DNA of 64,000 nucleotides, taken from Lichenicoccus sp965213775. GTDB lineage: Bacteria; Pseudomonadota; Alphaproteobacteria; Acetobacterales; Acetobacteraceae. Each line of letters begins with the position of its first letter. Position 1 is the first letter of the stretch. A program made the position numbers and the translations under genes. Where the stretch lies: positions 372,001 through 436,000 of the forward strand of contig CBDCAC010000002.1 in assembly GCA_965213775.1 (NCBI GenBank). Direction: 5' to 3'. The notes beneath the pieces were generated by a model. The model was not told the DNA's origin and did no database searches. It saw only the letters and a list, made by a program, of their open reading frames with translations. Positions 52,750 through 62,284 of this stretch are shown piece by piece.

Positions 52750-53714
52750 GAAACCTGCTCGTCCGCGCGATGGGGATGGGTCGCGTGCCAGTGCCGCGCG
52801 ATGTCGATGCGGCGCGGGATCCACACCTGCCGGTGCGACAGCACGTGGTCCATGAATCGCGCCAGCGCCGCGGCGCGTCCGGGTCGTCCGGCGAGGCGGC
52901 AATGCAGTCCGATCGACATCATCTTCGGCGCCGTCTCGCCTTCCCGGTAGAGCAGGTCGAAGCCGTCGCGCAGGTAGGCGAAGAAGTCCTCGCCGCTGGC
53001 GAAGCCGGCGGGGCTCGCGAAGCGCATGTCGTTGGCCTCCAGCGTGTACGGGATCACCAGCTGCGCCCGCCCGTGGCTGTCGTCCCAGTACGGCAGGTCG
53101 TCGGCGTAGGAGTCTGAATCGTAGAGGAAGCCCGCCTCCTGGGCGACCAGCGCGCGCGTGTTGGGGCTGCAGCGCCCGAGATACCAGCCGAGCGGGCGCT
53201 CGCCCAGGATCTCGGTGTGCGCCGCGATCGCGCGGTGCAGGTCGTGCTGCTCGCGCTCGATGCCGACATGCTGGTAGTCGATCCAGCGATAGCCGTGGCT
53301 CGCCACCTCGTGGCCGGCCTCGTGCATCGCGATCGCGATCTCCGGCATGCGCTCGATCGCCATGCCGACGGCGTAGCTGGTGAAGTGCAGCCCGCGTTCG
53401 GCGAACAGGCGCAGCAGCCGCCAGATCCCGGCCCGGCTGCCGTACTCGTAGAGGCTCTCCATGCTGATGTGGCGCGCGCCCACGACAGGCTGCGCCGGCA
53501 CGATGTCGGACAGGAAGCTCTCCGACGCCGCGTCGCCGTGCAGCACGCAGTTCTCGCCGCCCTCCTCGTAATTGACCACGAACTGCACCGCGATGCGGGC
53601 ATCGCCGGGCCAGCGCGGGTGCGGCGGATGCGCGCCGTAGCCGCGCAGGTCGCGCGGGTAGCGCGGCGGGGGTTCGCGGGGCGTGGGATCGGGGGGCACG
53701 GTGTCGGGCGGCAC
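52746..53714 (-). CDS. Polysaccharide deacetylase family protein (PuuE/allantoinase-like)
   Basis: About 322 residues from GTG 53714 (GTG 53699 and a CTG near 53737 with AGGAG before it are alternatives). The NodB-homology fold has IAVQFVVNYEEGGENCVLHGD, EVASHGYRWIDYQHVG with metal His residues, and YDSDSYADDLPYW; the end GLHCRLAGRPGRAAALARFMDHVLSH (in parts GLHCRLAGRPGR) fits the PuuE group. It is likely to act on purine ring-opened or related amide substrates, not on polymers. It is divergent from an LpxR-like gene. Confidence 0.85.
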   Translation of the reverse strand: MPPDTVPPDPTPREPPPRYPRDLRGYGAHPPHPRWPGDARIAVQFVVNYEEGGENCVLHGDAASESFLSDIVPAQPVVGARHISMESLYEYGSRAGIWRLLRLFAERGLHFTSYAVGMAIERMPEIAIAMHEAGHEVASHGYRWIDYQHVGIEREQHDLHRAIAAHTEILGERPLGWYLGRCSPNTRALVAQEAGFLYDSDSYADDLPYWDDSHGRAQLVIPYTLEANDMRFASPAGFASGEDFFAYLRDGFDLLYREGETAPKMMSIGLHCRLAGRPGRAAALARFMDHVLSHRQVWIPRRIDIARHWHATHPHRADEQVS

Positions 53715-53846
53715 GGCCGCGGGCGGGGGTTTCGTCAGGGTCGGAGATCTCCTAATGAGGAACCGCCTCGGCGGCGTGGACCGCGTGGCCGGGCGGCGGA
53801 CCCCCGTTGCCGACCGGGTGGCCAACCAGGTGACATAGTGAGCCTC

Positions 53847-54860
53847 ATGACGCGCAGCTTGACCAGCCTGATCCCCGCAGGCGCCGTGCTCGCGGCCTCG
53901 CTGCTGCCGGTCGGCCGCGCCGGCGCGACGCCGCCGCAGGACCCGTACGGCACCTGGACGGCGCAGGCCGAGAACGACGCGGTCTCGACCCAGTCGGGCA
54001 CCTCGGACCAGTACTACACCAGCGGGCTGCGCCTCGGCTGGACCTCGGGCACCGACGACCAGCCGCCGGGGATCGCGAGCCTCGACCGCGCGATCTGGGG
54101 CGAGGGAGTGCAGCGCATCGCGTTCGGCCTGCAGCAATCGATCTTCACCCCGCGCCAGACCCAGATCAACCCGCCCGATCCGCACGACCGGCCCTACGCC
54201 GGGGTGCTGCTCGGCACCGCCAACCTGATCAGCGACACCGACCTGTCGCGCAGCATCGCCGGCGTGCAGGCCGGCGTGCTCGGCTCGTACGCCGGCGGCT
54301 ACCAGGTGCAGAACGGCTTCCACAGCCTGATCGGCGACACGCCGAACCGCGGCTGGTCGCGCCAGCTGCCCAACCAGCCGATCCTGCAGCTGCAGGCGGC
54401 GCGGATCTGGCGCCTGCCGGTGATCAGCGCCTACGGCGTCTCGGTCGACCTGCTGCCCGCCGCCAGCGCCGCCGGCGGCGACTTCCGCACCTACGCCCAG
54501 CTCGGCGGCACGGTGCGGATCGGCCGGGGACTGGACAGCGATTTCGGCACCCCGCGCATCAGCCCCGGGCTCGACGGCTCGGACGCCTACAAGGGCACCC
54601 GGCGCTTCGTGTGGTACGGCTTCGCCGGCGTCGACGGTCAGGCGGTGCTATACGACGCGACGCTGCAGGGCAGCACGTTCCGGTCGGGCGAGCCGCATGT
54701 CTCCAAGATCTGGGACGTAGGCGAGTTCGAGGGCGGGCTCGCGGTGATCTATCACGGGGTGCGGCTGTCCTACACCCAGAGCTGGCAGACGCAGGAATTC
54801 AACGGCCAGCGCTCCGGCCTGTTCAATTTCGGCTCGGTGGCGCTGTCGGCGAAGTTCTGA
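53847..54860 (+). CDS. LpxR-like outer-membrane lipid A deacylase (DUF2219)
   Basis: 337 residues from ATG 53847; GTG 53838 is in frame. A signal peptide of about 28 residues precedes ENDAVSTQSGTSDQYYTSGLRLGW, the LpxR pattern where Asn, Asp and Ser are the catalytic/calcium residues, then PHDRPYAGVLLGTANLI and a repeat of beta-strands to the C-terminal aromatic residue (SVALSAKF), typical of an outer-membrane barrel. LpxR removes 3'-acyl groups of lipid A. The His of the active site could not be placed with certainty. Confidence 0.83.
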   Translation: MTRSLTSLIPAGAVLAASLLPVGRAGATPPQDPYGTWTAQAENDAVSTQSGTSDQYYTSGLRLGWTSGTDDQPPGIASLDRAIWGEGVQRIAFGLQQSIFTPRQTQINPPDPHDRPYAGVLLGTANLISDTDLSRSIAGVQAGVLGSYAGGYQVQNGFHSLIGDTPNRGWSRQLPNQPILQLQAARIWRLPVISAYGVSVDLLPAASAAGGDFRTYAQLGGTVRIGRGLDSDFGTPRISPGLDGSDAYKGTRRFVWYGFAGVDGQAVLYDATLQGSTFRSGEPHVSKIWDVGEFEGGLAVIYHGVRLSYTQSWQTQEFNGQRSGLFNFGSVALSAKF

Positions 54861-54999
54861 GCCTTGCTCGTTGCTCAGGATGCTGGCAGTGACACGGGCT
54901 AGCCCATCGCATCGCGCTATGTCCGGAGGATCGGTCACGGCCCACAGCTTGAATCGCAAGTCACGCGGCCCGCGTCACTGGAGCGGTCGCCTGGTCACC

Positions 55000-55305
55000 A
55001 TGCGCGTGTTCGCGTGGCTGTGCGCGGTCGGGCTGGTGGTCGCCTTCGCCATCGCCGCGACCCTGCCGCTGCAGATGGATCTCGGCGCCATGCTGCTGTC
55101 GATGGACCCGCACAGCCTGGACGGGCTGCACCGGTTCGTCCTCGACCATGTCTCGGCGGCGACCTGGACCCGTCTGCTGCTGCCGTTCCTGCTTCGGCCG
55201 GGCTGGATGCTGCCGCTGATGCTGGGCATCGTCGCCGGCGGCATCGCCTTCAGCCTCAACCAGGCCGGACCGACGCGTCAGAGCTCGCGCCGGCGCGGTT
55301 CCTGA
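55000..55305 (+). CDS. Conserved small membrane protein
   Basis: 101 residues from ATG 55000; an in-frame ATG at 54919 would add 27 residues. Two hydrophobic helices, VFAWLCAVGLVVAFAIAATL at about 3-22 and WMLPLMLGIVAGGIAFSLN near the end, flank a polar loop with PHSLDGLHRFVLDHVSAATWT. Not recognised beyond its membrane style. It precedes a full palindromic element. Confidence 0.6.
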   Translation: MRVFAWLCAVGLVVAFAIAATLPLQMDLGAMLLSMDPHSLDGLHRFVLDHVSAATWTRLLLPFLLRPGWMLPLMLGIVAGGIAFSLNQAGPTRQSSRRRGS

Positions 55306-55313
55306 GAGGATCA

Positions 55314-55427
55314 AGGCAAGGGCTCTGTCCTTGACTCGTTGGGGCCGACGGCTCCCAACCCCATTTTCTAAAGTCTGGTTTTCGAAGGCCTGCCTTTGAT
55401 GGGGTCAAGGGGCAAAGCCCCTTGCCT
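55314..55427. repeat. Palindromic intergenic element, copy F (full)
   Basis: 114 bases with the ends AGGCAAGGG and CCCTTGCCT and the inner motifs GGGGCCGACGGCTCCCAACCCC and ATGGGGTCAAGGGGC. It overlaps the end of the ModE-like gene, whose last codons and stop come from it. Confidence 0.78.
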
Positions 55428-55797
55428 TCTCCGGCATCGGCGTGAGCATGGCGGCGAGCCGGTCGAGTTCCTCCGCGGTCGCCGCCGCGGCGGCCTGCTC
55501 GACGCGTCGATACAGCGCCAGCACGCTCTCTCCGGCCGCCGTCAGTCTAGCGCCGCCTCCGGTCGGGCCGCCGCGCGACGCCTCCACCAGCGGCTCCCGG
55601 AAGCCATCGTTCATCGCCTCGATCAGCGCCCAGGCGCGCTTGTAGCTCATGCCGCTGGCGCGTCCGGCGGCGGAGATGGAGCCATGCTCGCGAATCGCCG
55701 CGAGCAGCTCGGCGCGTCCCGGACCCATCGCCACGCCGTGGCGCAGCACGATGCGAAGATGCAGGCCGAGCCGGTCGGGATGTCTGATCTTGACCAT
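55405..55797 (-). CDS. ModE-like winged-helix regulator
   Basis: 130 residues from ATG 55797. It has only the ModE-type DNA-binding part: MGPGRAELLAAIREHGSISAAGRASGMSYKRAWALIEAMN (in parts GRAELLAAIREHGSISAA, MSYKRAWALIEAMN), then GGPTGGGARLTAAGESVL, and a helical dimer tail. The C-terminal molybdate-binding domains of ModE are missing, as in short ModE/LysR-like regulators. The last residues (KARGFAP) and the stop are coded within a palindromic element. No mod transport genes are near; mobA is far off in this window. Confidence 0.85.
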   Translation of the reverse strand: MVKIRHPDRLGLHLRIVLRHGVAMGPGRAELLAAIREHGSISAAGRASGMSYKRAWALIEAMNDGFREPLVEASRGGPTGGGARLTAAGESVLALYRRVEQAAAAATAEELDRLAAMLTPMPEKARGFAP

Positions 55798-55840
55798 GGC
55801 ATCCAGGCGAGGGTCCGGCCGGTTCGATCCGAAGAGCCTG

Positions 55841-56823
55841 TCAGAAACTCAGCCGCGCCGACAGCACCCAATTATGCGCGTAGACCGGATCGATCTCGCC
55901 GGTGACGCGCTCGTCGGGCGACACCGCGAACTGGTAGCCGGCGCCGACGACGGCGCGCACCCGTCCGGCGAGGGCGAAGCGGCCGAGCACCAGGCCGGGG
56001 GTGACGAACAGCTGATCCTTGCCGCCGCGCTGCGCGCCGCTGAGCCAGATCGTGTCGTTCAGCTCGAACTCCGGCCAGAAATACTTCAACAGGTGATACT
56101 GGAAGGTCACGTTGGTCAGCAGCTGCGAGCCGGTGGTGTCGAGCTTGGTGACCGGGATCGCGACACCCATCGTCGCCTGGATGTCGAAGTCGCCCCAGCC
56201 CTTGCCGCCGGCGAGGGTCGGGGTGATGATCGTGCTGTTGCCGGTTAACGCCTTGGAGCCGGTGCGCGCGGTGACCTGCAGGAAGGCGGTGACGATCGCG
56301 TCGCCGCCCTGCTCGTTCTCGCTGAACAGCCGCTGCTTGATCAGGAACATCGGGTAGTCTCCCCAGCCGGTGACCGCGCGGGCATGGCCGAGCTGGCGCT
56401 CCTCGTAGGGCGGGATGCCGAGGATCACCTCGTTGGTCGTGGTCGGGATCAGCTCCAGGCCCTTGCCGGTGCCGTAGTTGCGCAGGCTGGCCCCCGTGGG
56501 CAGGTGCTCCCAGAACTGGTCGAGCGCACCTCCTGCTCCAGCCGCGGCGTGACCGTGACCAGCGGCGTGATCCAGTGCGGCTGGCTCTCCTGGGCCTCGC
56601 GGACGCGGTCGAACCAGTGCGCGAAGTAGCCGGCGATGCCGCCTTCCGGCACCGGCGCCGGAACCACCTGCACGGTCGGGCTGTCGGCGTCCTGGACCGG
56701 GCTCGAAGCGGCCTCGGTGAAGGCGGGCGCGGGATCGTCGGGCGCCTGCGCCGACGCGGCGGCCGGGAGCCCGGCCGCGAGTCCTGCGGCCAGCAATACG
56801 GCCGACCCGTGGACGATGCGCAT
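55841..56823 (-). pseudogene. Outer-membrane beta-barrel protein, frameshifted
   Basis: Two frames make one protein. From ATG 56823 a signal peptide and a Pro/Ala linker run to QPHWITPLVTVTPRLEQEVR; there the sense moves to the frame LDQFWEHLPTGASLRNYG that ends at 55841 with NWVLSARLSF, the usual final strand of a barrel. Loss of one base between 56523 and 56522 explains it (CGC T-C GAC CAG). Aromatic end, alternating strands and a signal peptide fit the putative porin/alpha-amylase-transport-like family. The break may be a sequence error. Confidence 0.72.
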
Positions 56824-56943
56824 ATCTGGTTCCCCCCGCCCCCCGCCGCGCCGGGCGTTAGGTTCGCACGGCTATAACGGGTCGCCTAGCATCGGACGGC
56901 GTGGCGCAGGGAGCCTTGTGCCCGCCCCGGGTCCGGGGTCCTG

Positions 56944-58800
56944 CTAGGCCGGCACCGCGCCCGCCAGCGGCAGCTCCTGCAGCCGGGGCGCCGTCGCGAT
57001 CAGGGCGGCGCTGTACGGATCCTGCGGGGCGGCGGCGAGCCGCGCGGTCGGCGCGGTCTCGACGATGCGGCCGTCCCGCAGCACCACGATGCGGTCGGCG
57101 AGCCAGGAGATCGCCGCGATGTCGTGGCTGATCATCACGTAGGCGAGGCGCTCGTCGCGGCTGAGGTCGCGCAGCAGGTTGAGCAGCATCGCCTGGGTCG
57201 AGACATCCAGCGCCGAGGTCGGCTCGTCCAGCACGATGATGTCGGGCCGCGCCGCCAGCGCGCGCGCCACCGCGATCCGCTGCGCCTGGCCGCCGGAGAC
57301 CGCGTGCGGCAGACGCTCGGCCAGCGACGGATCGAGCCCGACCCGCCGCAGCAGCGTCGCGGTCTGCTCGCGCAGCGCGGCGCGCTCGTGCAGCCCGCCG
57401 AGCCGCAGCGCCTCGGCGATGATCGCGCCGATGCGCAGCCTCGGGTTCAGCGACTCGCGCGGATCCTGGAACACCACCTGCACCCGCCGCCGCTCGCGCC
57501 GCCGCTCGGCCGCCGACAGCGTCGCCAGCGCCCGGCCGTCGAGCAGGATGCGTCCCTCGTAGCGAAGCATGTGCAGGATCGCCCGTCCCAGCGTGGACTT
57601 GCCCGAGCCGCTCTCGCCGACGATGCCGAGGCACTCGCCGCGTCGCAGATGCAGGCTGACCCGGTCCAGCGCCGGCCGGGCGGCGGCGCGCGCGGGGCCG
57701 AACAGCGACGCGCGACCGCCGTAGCGGATCGTCACCTCCCGCAGCTGCAGCAGCGCCGATGCCGGATCGTCCGCTGCCGCCTCGCACGCGGGCGCCGCCC
57801 GCGCCGGCGTCAGCCTCGGCGCCGGCTTGGGATGCAGGCAGGCGGCGGCGTCCTCGGCGTCGCCGATGGCGGGGGGATCGGCGAGCGTGCAGTCGTGCTG
57901 GCGCTGCGGGCAGCGCGGCGCGAAGCGGCAGCCATGCGGACGCGCGCCGGGCTCGGGCAGGGTGCCGGGGATGCCGTGCAGCTCGGCCTGGCCCAGGCGC
58001 GGCACCGCGGCGAGCAGCGCCTGGCTGTACGGATGGCGCGGGGCCGCGAAGAAGTGCGATGCCTCGCCCCATTCGACGCGCCGGCCGGCGTACAGCACCG
58101 TCAGCGCGCTCGCGTATCGCTCGACGATCGACAGGTCATGGGTGATGAACAGCAGCCCCATGCGGTGCTCGCGCTGCAGCCGCGCCAGCAGCTGCAGGAT
58201 CTGCCGCGCCACCAGCGGATCGAGCCCGGTGGTCGGCTCGTCGGCGATCAGCAGCCGGGGCTCGCAGGCGAGAGCGGCGGCGATCATCACCCGCTGGCGC
58301 TGCCCGCCGGAGAACTGGTGCGGATACTCGTCGAGCCGGCGCGCCGGATCGGGCAGCCCGACCTCGCCGAGCAGCTCGATGGCGCGGCGTCGGCCGGCGG
58401 CCGCACTGGCGCCGTGATGCAGCCGGTGACCCTCCGCCACCTGGCGGCCGATGGTCATCGATGGGTTCAGCGCCGAGAGCGGGTTCTGGAACACCATGCC
58501 GATGCGGCCGCGCAGCACCCGCATCTGCGGCTCGTCGAGGGCCAGCAGGTCCTGCGCCTGCGCGCCCGCACCGAACAGCACCCGGCCGCCGGTGCGGCTG
58601 CCCGGCGGCAGCAGGCGCATCGCGGCCAGGGCGGCGATGGTCTTGCCGGAGCCGGACTCGCCGACGAGGGCGGTCATCTCGCCCTCGCGCACCACCAGGT
58701 CGAGATCCTCCAGCACCGTCACCATGCCGCCGCGGCCGCGCGACGGCAGCCTGACCCCGAGGTTCTGCAGCGCCAGCACCGGCATCCCCCGCTCGCTCAT
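56944..58800 (-). CDS. Peptide ABC transporter ATP-binding protein, fused DppD-DppF type
   Basis: 618 residues from ATG 58800; ATG 58824 would overlap the permease stop. Two complete ATPase halves: GESGSGKT at about 47-54, FSGGQRQRVMIAAALAC and LLIADEPTTGLDP, then GIVGESGSGKSTLG, SGGQAQRIAVARALA and IIVLDEPTSALDV. A Cys-rich PHGCRFAPRCPQRQHDC motif between them is typical of DppD/OppD tails. It powers the uptake of peptides with the permeases and binding protein upstream. Confidence 0.94.
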   Translation of the reverse strand: MSERGMPVLALQNLGVRLPSRGRGGMVTVLEDLDLVVREGEMTALVGESGSGKTIAALAAMRLLPPGSRTGGRVLFGAGAQAQDLLALDEPQMRVLRGRIGMVFQNPLSALNPSMTIGRQVAEGHRLHHGASAAAGRRRAIELLGEVGLPDPARRLDEYPHQFSGGQRQRVMIAAALACEPRLLIADEPTTGLDPLVARQILQLLARLQREHRMGLLFITHDLSIVERYASALTVLYAGRRVEWGEASHFFAAPRHPYSQALLAAVPRLGQAELHGIPGTLPEPGARPHGCRFAPRCPQRQHDCTLADPPAIGDAEDAAACLHPKPAPRLTPARAAPACEAAADDPASALLQLREVTIRYGGRASLFGPARAAARPALDRVSLHLRRGECLGIVGESGSGKSTLGRAILHMLRYEGRILLDGRALATLSAAERRRERRRVQVVFQDPRESLNPRLRIGAIIAEALRLGGLHERAALREQTATLLRRVGLDPSLAERLPHAVSGGQAQRIAVARALAARPDIIVLDEPTSALDVSTQAMLLNLLRDLSRDERLAYVMISHDIAAISWLADRIVVLRDGRIVETAPTARLAAAPQDPYSAALIATAPRLQELPLAGAVPA

Positions 58801-58813
58801 CGCGCTCGCCCGC

Positions 58814-59677
58814 TCATCGCCCATTGCCGCGCGCGAGCAGCCCCTGGCCAATCAGCGAGGTCGCCAGCATGGCGCCGAAGATCATCAGCCCGGGCGGGAC
58901 GATCAGCCACCATGGATCGAGCGCGATCATGCCGAGCCCTTCCTGCAGCAGGCCGCCCCAGCTGGTCTGCGGCGGCTGCACGCCCAGACCGAGGAAGGAG
59001 AGGGCGGACAGCACGAAGATCATGTCGCCGATCAGGAAGGTGAAGTTCACCACCAGCACCGGCGCCATCACCCGCAGCAGGTGGGTCAGCGCGACGTGGG
59101 CGAAGCCGCCGCCGAGCTGCCGCGAGGCGTGCACGAAGTCGCGGTCGCGCTGCGACAGGGTCTCGTTGCGCACCAGCCGCGCCAGCGGCGGCCAGGAGAT
59201 CAGCCCGAGCAGCAGGATCAGGCTCGGCGTGCTGAGCGGCACGATGGCGCCGAAGAACACCAGGATCACCAGCCCCGGCAGCGCCAGCACGGCATCCAGC
59301 AGCCGCATCAGCGCCTGGTCCAGCAGCCGCGGCCCGAGGCCCGCGATCAGCCCGTAGAGCGTGCCGACGGCGAACGCGAGCGCCGCCGCCGGCAGCGCCA
59401 CCAGCAGCGTCGAGCGCCCGGCGACGAGCAGGCGGGCGAACGCGTTGCGTCCCAGATCGTCGGTGCCGAACGGGAAGCGCCATTCCGGGCGGACCAGCAC
59501 GACGCCGGTGTGCAGGGCGAACGGGTCGCGCCCGTAGAGCGCCGGTCCCGCGCCGGAGGCGAGCAGGATCAGCGTGGCGAGGACGAGGCCCGACGCGAGC
59601 GTGCCCTGGCCGCGCGGCAGGCGCAGCAGCCGCGCCAGGTAGCCGGCCGCACCGTGCGGCGCGGTCTGCTCAGGCAT
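58814..59677 (-). CDS. Peptide ABC transporter permease (DppC-like)
   Basis: 287 residues. Six hydrophobic stretches and the coupling motif RNETLSQRDRDFVHASRQLGGG are typical. FPFGTDDLGRNAFARLLVAGR and LSALSFLGLGVQPPQTSWGGLLQEG are family markers of DppC/OppC. Its start overlaps the DppB-like stop by eight bases, and the fused ATPase gene follows. Confidence 0.92.
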   Translation of the reverse strand: MPEQTAPHGAAGYLARLLRLPRGQGTLASGLVLATLILLASGAGPALYGRDPFALHTGVVLVRPEWRFPFGTDDLGRNAFARLLVAGRSTLLVALPAAALAFAVGTLYGLIAGLGPRLLDQALMRLLDAVLALPGLVILVFFGAIVPLSTPSLILLLGLISWPPLARLVRNETLSQRDRDFVHASRQLGGGFAHVALTHLLRVMAPVLVVNFTFLIGDMIFVLSALSFLGLGVQPPQTSWGGLLQEGLGMIALDPWWLIVPPGLMIFGAMLATSLIGQGLLARGNGR

Positions 59678-60629
59678 AGCCGGTCCGCGGATCGAGCAGC
59701 GTGTTGACGATGTCGGCGAGCAGGTTGCCGAGCACGGTCAGGATGCCGATCACCAGCACGATGCCGATCAGCACGGGATAGTCCTGCGACAGCGCCGAGC
59801 GCCACAGCAGCCAGCCGAGCCCCGGATAGGCGAACACCGTCTCGACCACCACGCCGCCGGCGAAGATCGAGGGCAGCGACAGGCCGAGCACCGTCACCAG
59901 CGGCCGCATGGCGTTGCGGATCACGTGTCGCAGCAGGATGCGCGACGGCGAGGCGCCGCGCGCCGAGGCCGAGCGCACGTAGTCGCGTCCCAGCTCCTCG
60001 TGCACCGACTGGGCGAAGTAGCGCGACAGCACCGGCACCGTCAGCAGCACGATGGTCAGCGCCGGCAGGGCGAGGTGGCGCGCGGTGGAAGCGGCGGTCT
60101 GCTGCGTCAGGCGCAGGTCCTCGACGCCGCCGGCCGGGAACCAGCCGAGATCCATCGAGAACCACAGGATCAGCAGGGTACCGCTGAAGAACGACGGCAG
60201 CGCGTAGAGGGCAAGCTCCAGGCCGCCGATCACCCGTCCGCCGCCGCGCTCGTAGAGCACGCCGTGCGCGAGACCCAGGCTCAAGGCGATCAGCAGGCTC
60301 GCCGCCAGCGACACGATCTGCAGCGCCAGCGTGTTCAGCTCGTAGCTCGCCAGAAGGCTCGCGACCGGCCGCTGCACCAGGTAGGAGCTGCCGAGGTCGC
60401 CGCGGGCGAGGTGCGTCCACCAGTGCAGGTAGCGCAGCCAGAACGGCTGATCGAGGCCGAGGCTGTGGGTCAGCTCGGCGATCGAGGCCGCCGACGCCTT
60501 GGGTCCCAGCATCCCGTAGACCGGGCTGCCCGGAGCGATGTCGACCAGGATGAAGGTCAGCGTCACCAGGATCGCGAGCGACAGGGCGGCGCCGCCGAGC
60601 CTGCGGCTAATGCCCCACAGGATGCGCAT
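59670..60629 (-). CDS. Peptide ABC transporter permease (DppB-like)
   Basis: 319 residues. The long first periplasmic loop and VTVLGLSLPSIFAGGVVVETVFAYPGLGWLLW (in parts LPSIFAGGVVVETVF, YPGLGWLL) are typical of DppB. VHEELGRDYVRSASARGASPSRILLRHVIRNAM (in parts GRDYVRSASARGAS) is the coupling loop to the ATPase. Its start lies 23 bases inside the end of the binding-protein gene. Confidence 0.92.
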   Translation of the reverse strand: MRILWGISRRLGGAALSLAILVTLTFILVDIAPGSPVYGMLGPKASAASIAELTHSLGLDQPFWLRYLHWWTHLARGDLGSSYLVQRPVASLLASYELNTLALQIVSLAASLLIALSLGLAHGVLYERGGGRVIGGLELALYALPSFFSGTLLILWFSMDLGWFPAGGVEDLRLTQQTAASTARHLALPALTIVLLTVPVLSRYFAQSVHEELGRDYVRSASARGASPSRILLRHVIRNAMRPLVTVLGLSLPSIFAGGVVVETVFAYPGLGWLLWRSALSQDYPVLIGIVLVIGILTVLGNLLADIVNTLLDPRTGYA

Positions 60630-62274
60630 CGGCGGTCTCCCTCTCGCCGTTCGGGCAGGCCATCGGTCCCGACAGGGTCAACCTCTCCGGCGACCAGCTG
60701 CCCATCGGGCTGACCATCGCCGGAACCCCGTCGAGGCCGACCCGGGTCAGCACCGAGACCTTCGCCTGCGGCAGGAAGATGTAGGGCTCGTGACGGGCCA
60801 GATAATCCTGCACCGCGAACATCGGCTGGCGGTCGGGGCTCGTGACCACCGCCTGGTTCAGCGCATCGACCCGGCGGTCATCGTAATGGCCGTAGTTCGC
60901 CGGCCCGTCGGAGGAGAAGATCTGCTGCTCGTCGGGGAACGAGGTCACCGTCCAGCTCAGCATGACGCTGTCCCAATCGTGGCCGTTGCCGTCCAGGATG
61001 GCGAGCAGCTCGTTGAACTCGACGCCGCGTATCGACATCGCGACGCCGATGGCCGCGAGGTTGCGCTGGATCACCTGCAGCGTGATCAGCCGATCCACCG
61101 CTCCGGCCGAGACCTCGATGCCGAAGGCGAGGCGGCGCCCATCCTTGACCCTGATGCCGTCCGGGCCGGGTATCCAGCCGTCGCGATCGAGCAGCCCGCG
61201 GGCGCGGACCGGGTCGTAGTCGAGATCGTGATAGCCGGCGCGGGCCTGCGGCGAGAGGAAGGCGGTCATCGCCACCGGGACCGGCCCGTGCGTCACGCTG
61301 CCCTGACCGTGGTCGGCGAGGGCGATGAACTGCGGCTGGTCGATGCCGAGCGTGAGCGCCTGGCGCACCGCCGCGTCGGTCAGGAAGGGCGCGCTCGCCG
61401 AGCGGAAATTCAGGATCATCGCCGCGTAGCCGAACGGCCCGTCGAGCGTCTGCACGCGCATGCCCGGCAGGGTCTGCGCCAGGTCCCATAGCCGGTAGGG
61501 CACCTGGGCCGCGTCGATCTCGCCCGAGCGCAGCGCCTGCAGCGGGTTGCCGCCCTCCAGGAAGTCGACCACCAGCCGCCTGATGCGCGGGTGCTGGCCG
61601 CCGTAGCGCGGGTTCGGCACCAGGGTCAGGTGCCGGCCGACCGCGAAGTCGGCGAGCAGGAACGGGCCGTCGGAGACCGCGAACAGGCTAGGGTCGGTCT
61701 GCCGCGCCCGTATCTCGAGCAGGCTCATGCCGCGATACACGTGCTCGGGCAGCGGCTTGATCGTGTTGCCCAGCCCGAGGCCGAGGAACCATGCGGGGTT
61801 GACGCGCTGGGTCAGCCGGATCTCGACCTCGTGCGGCGACAGCGCGGTCACGTGCTCGAGCAGGTCCGGGATGCCGCCGACCCGGTAGGAGACGAAGCCG
61901 GGGCCGATCCTGCGTATCAGATCGAAGGTGAACACCACGTCGCGCGCCGTCACCGGCACGCCATCCGACCACAGCCAGGGCTTCAGCGTCAGGTGCCAGG
62001 TGCGGCCGCCGTCGGGGGTCACGACCGCGCTGGCCAGGCTGTCGGCCGGGTCGTACTGCACGTTGCGGTCGAGCCAGACCAGCGGCCGGTAGATCTGGTA
62101 GATGATCTGGTTGTTGTAGATCGAGTTGCTGAGCAGCGGGTTGAGCGAGGTGACGCCCTGCGGGTCGCTCTGGCCGAGCCCCGCCGGCAGCACCACGGTG
62201 CCGCACGGCGGGACGGCCTGCGCGCAGGCCGGCCAGAGGCTGAACGCGACCAGAAATAGAGACAGCTTCTTCAC
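60607..62274 (-). CDS. Peptide ABC transporter substrate-binding protein
   Basis: 555 residues. Signal peptide about 1-20 (LFLVAFSLWPACAQA). The SBP family 5 fold shows NPLLSNSIYNNQIIYQIYRPLVWLDRN, WSDGVPVTARDVVFTFDLI and AVRQALTLGIDQPQFI. The C-terminal 23 bases overlap the permease start. It is first in a four-gene operon for oligopeptide or related uptake; the specific substrate cannot be read. Confidence 0.92.
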   Translation of the reverse strand: MKKLSLFLVAFSLWPACAQAVPPCGTVVLPAGLGQSDPQGVTSLNPLLSNSIYNNQIIYQIYRPLVWLDRNVQYDPADSLASAVVTPDGGRTWHLTLKPWLWSDGVPVTARDVVFTFDLIRRIGPGFVSYRVGGIPDLLEHVTALSPHEVEIRLTQRVNPAWFLGLGLGNTIKPLPEHVYRGMSLLEIRARQTDPSLFAVSDGPFLLADFAVGRHLTLVPNPRYGGQHPRIRRLVVDFLEGGNPLQALRSGEIDAAQVPYRLWDLAQTLPGMRVQTLDGPFGYAAMILNFRSASAPFLTDAAVRQALTLGIDQPQFIALADHGQGSVTHGPVPVAMTAFLSPQARAGYHDLDYDPVRARGLLDRDGWIPGPDGIRVKDGRRLAFGIEVSAGAVDRLITLQVIQRNLAAIGVAMSIRGVEFNELLAILDGNGHDWDSVMLSWTVTSFPDEQQIFSSDGPANYGHYDDRRVDALNQAVVTSPDRQPMFAVQDYLARHEPYIFLPQAKVSVLTRVGLDGVPAMVSPMGSWSPERLTLSGPMACPNGERETADAHPVGH

Positions 62275-62284
62275 GGTCCGTCGT

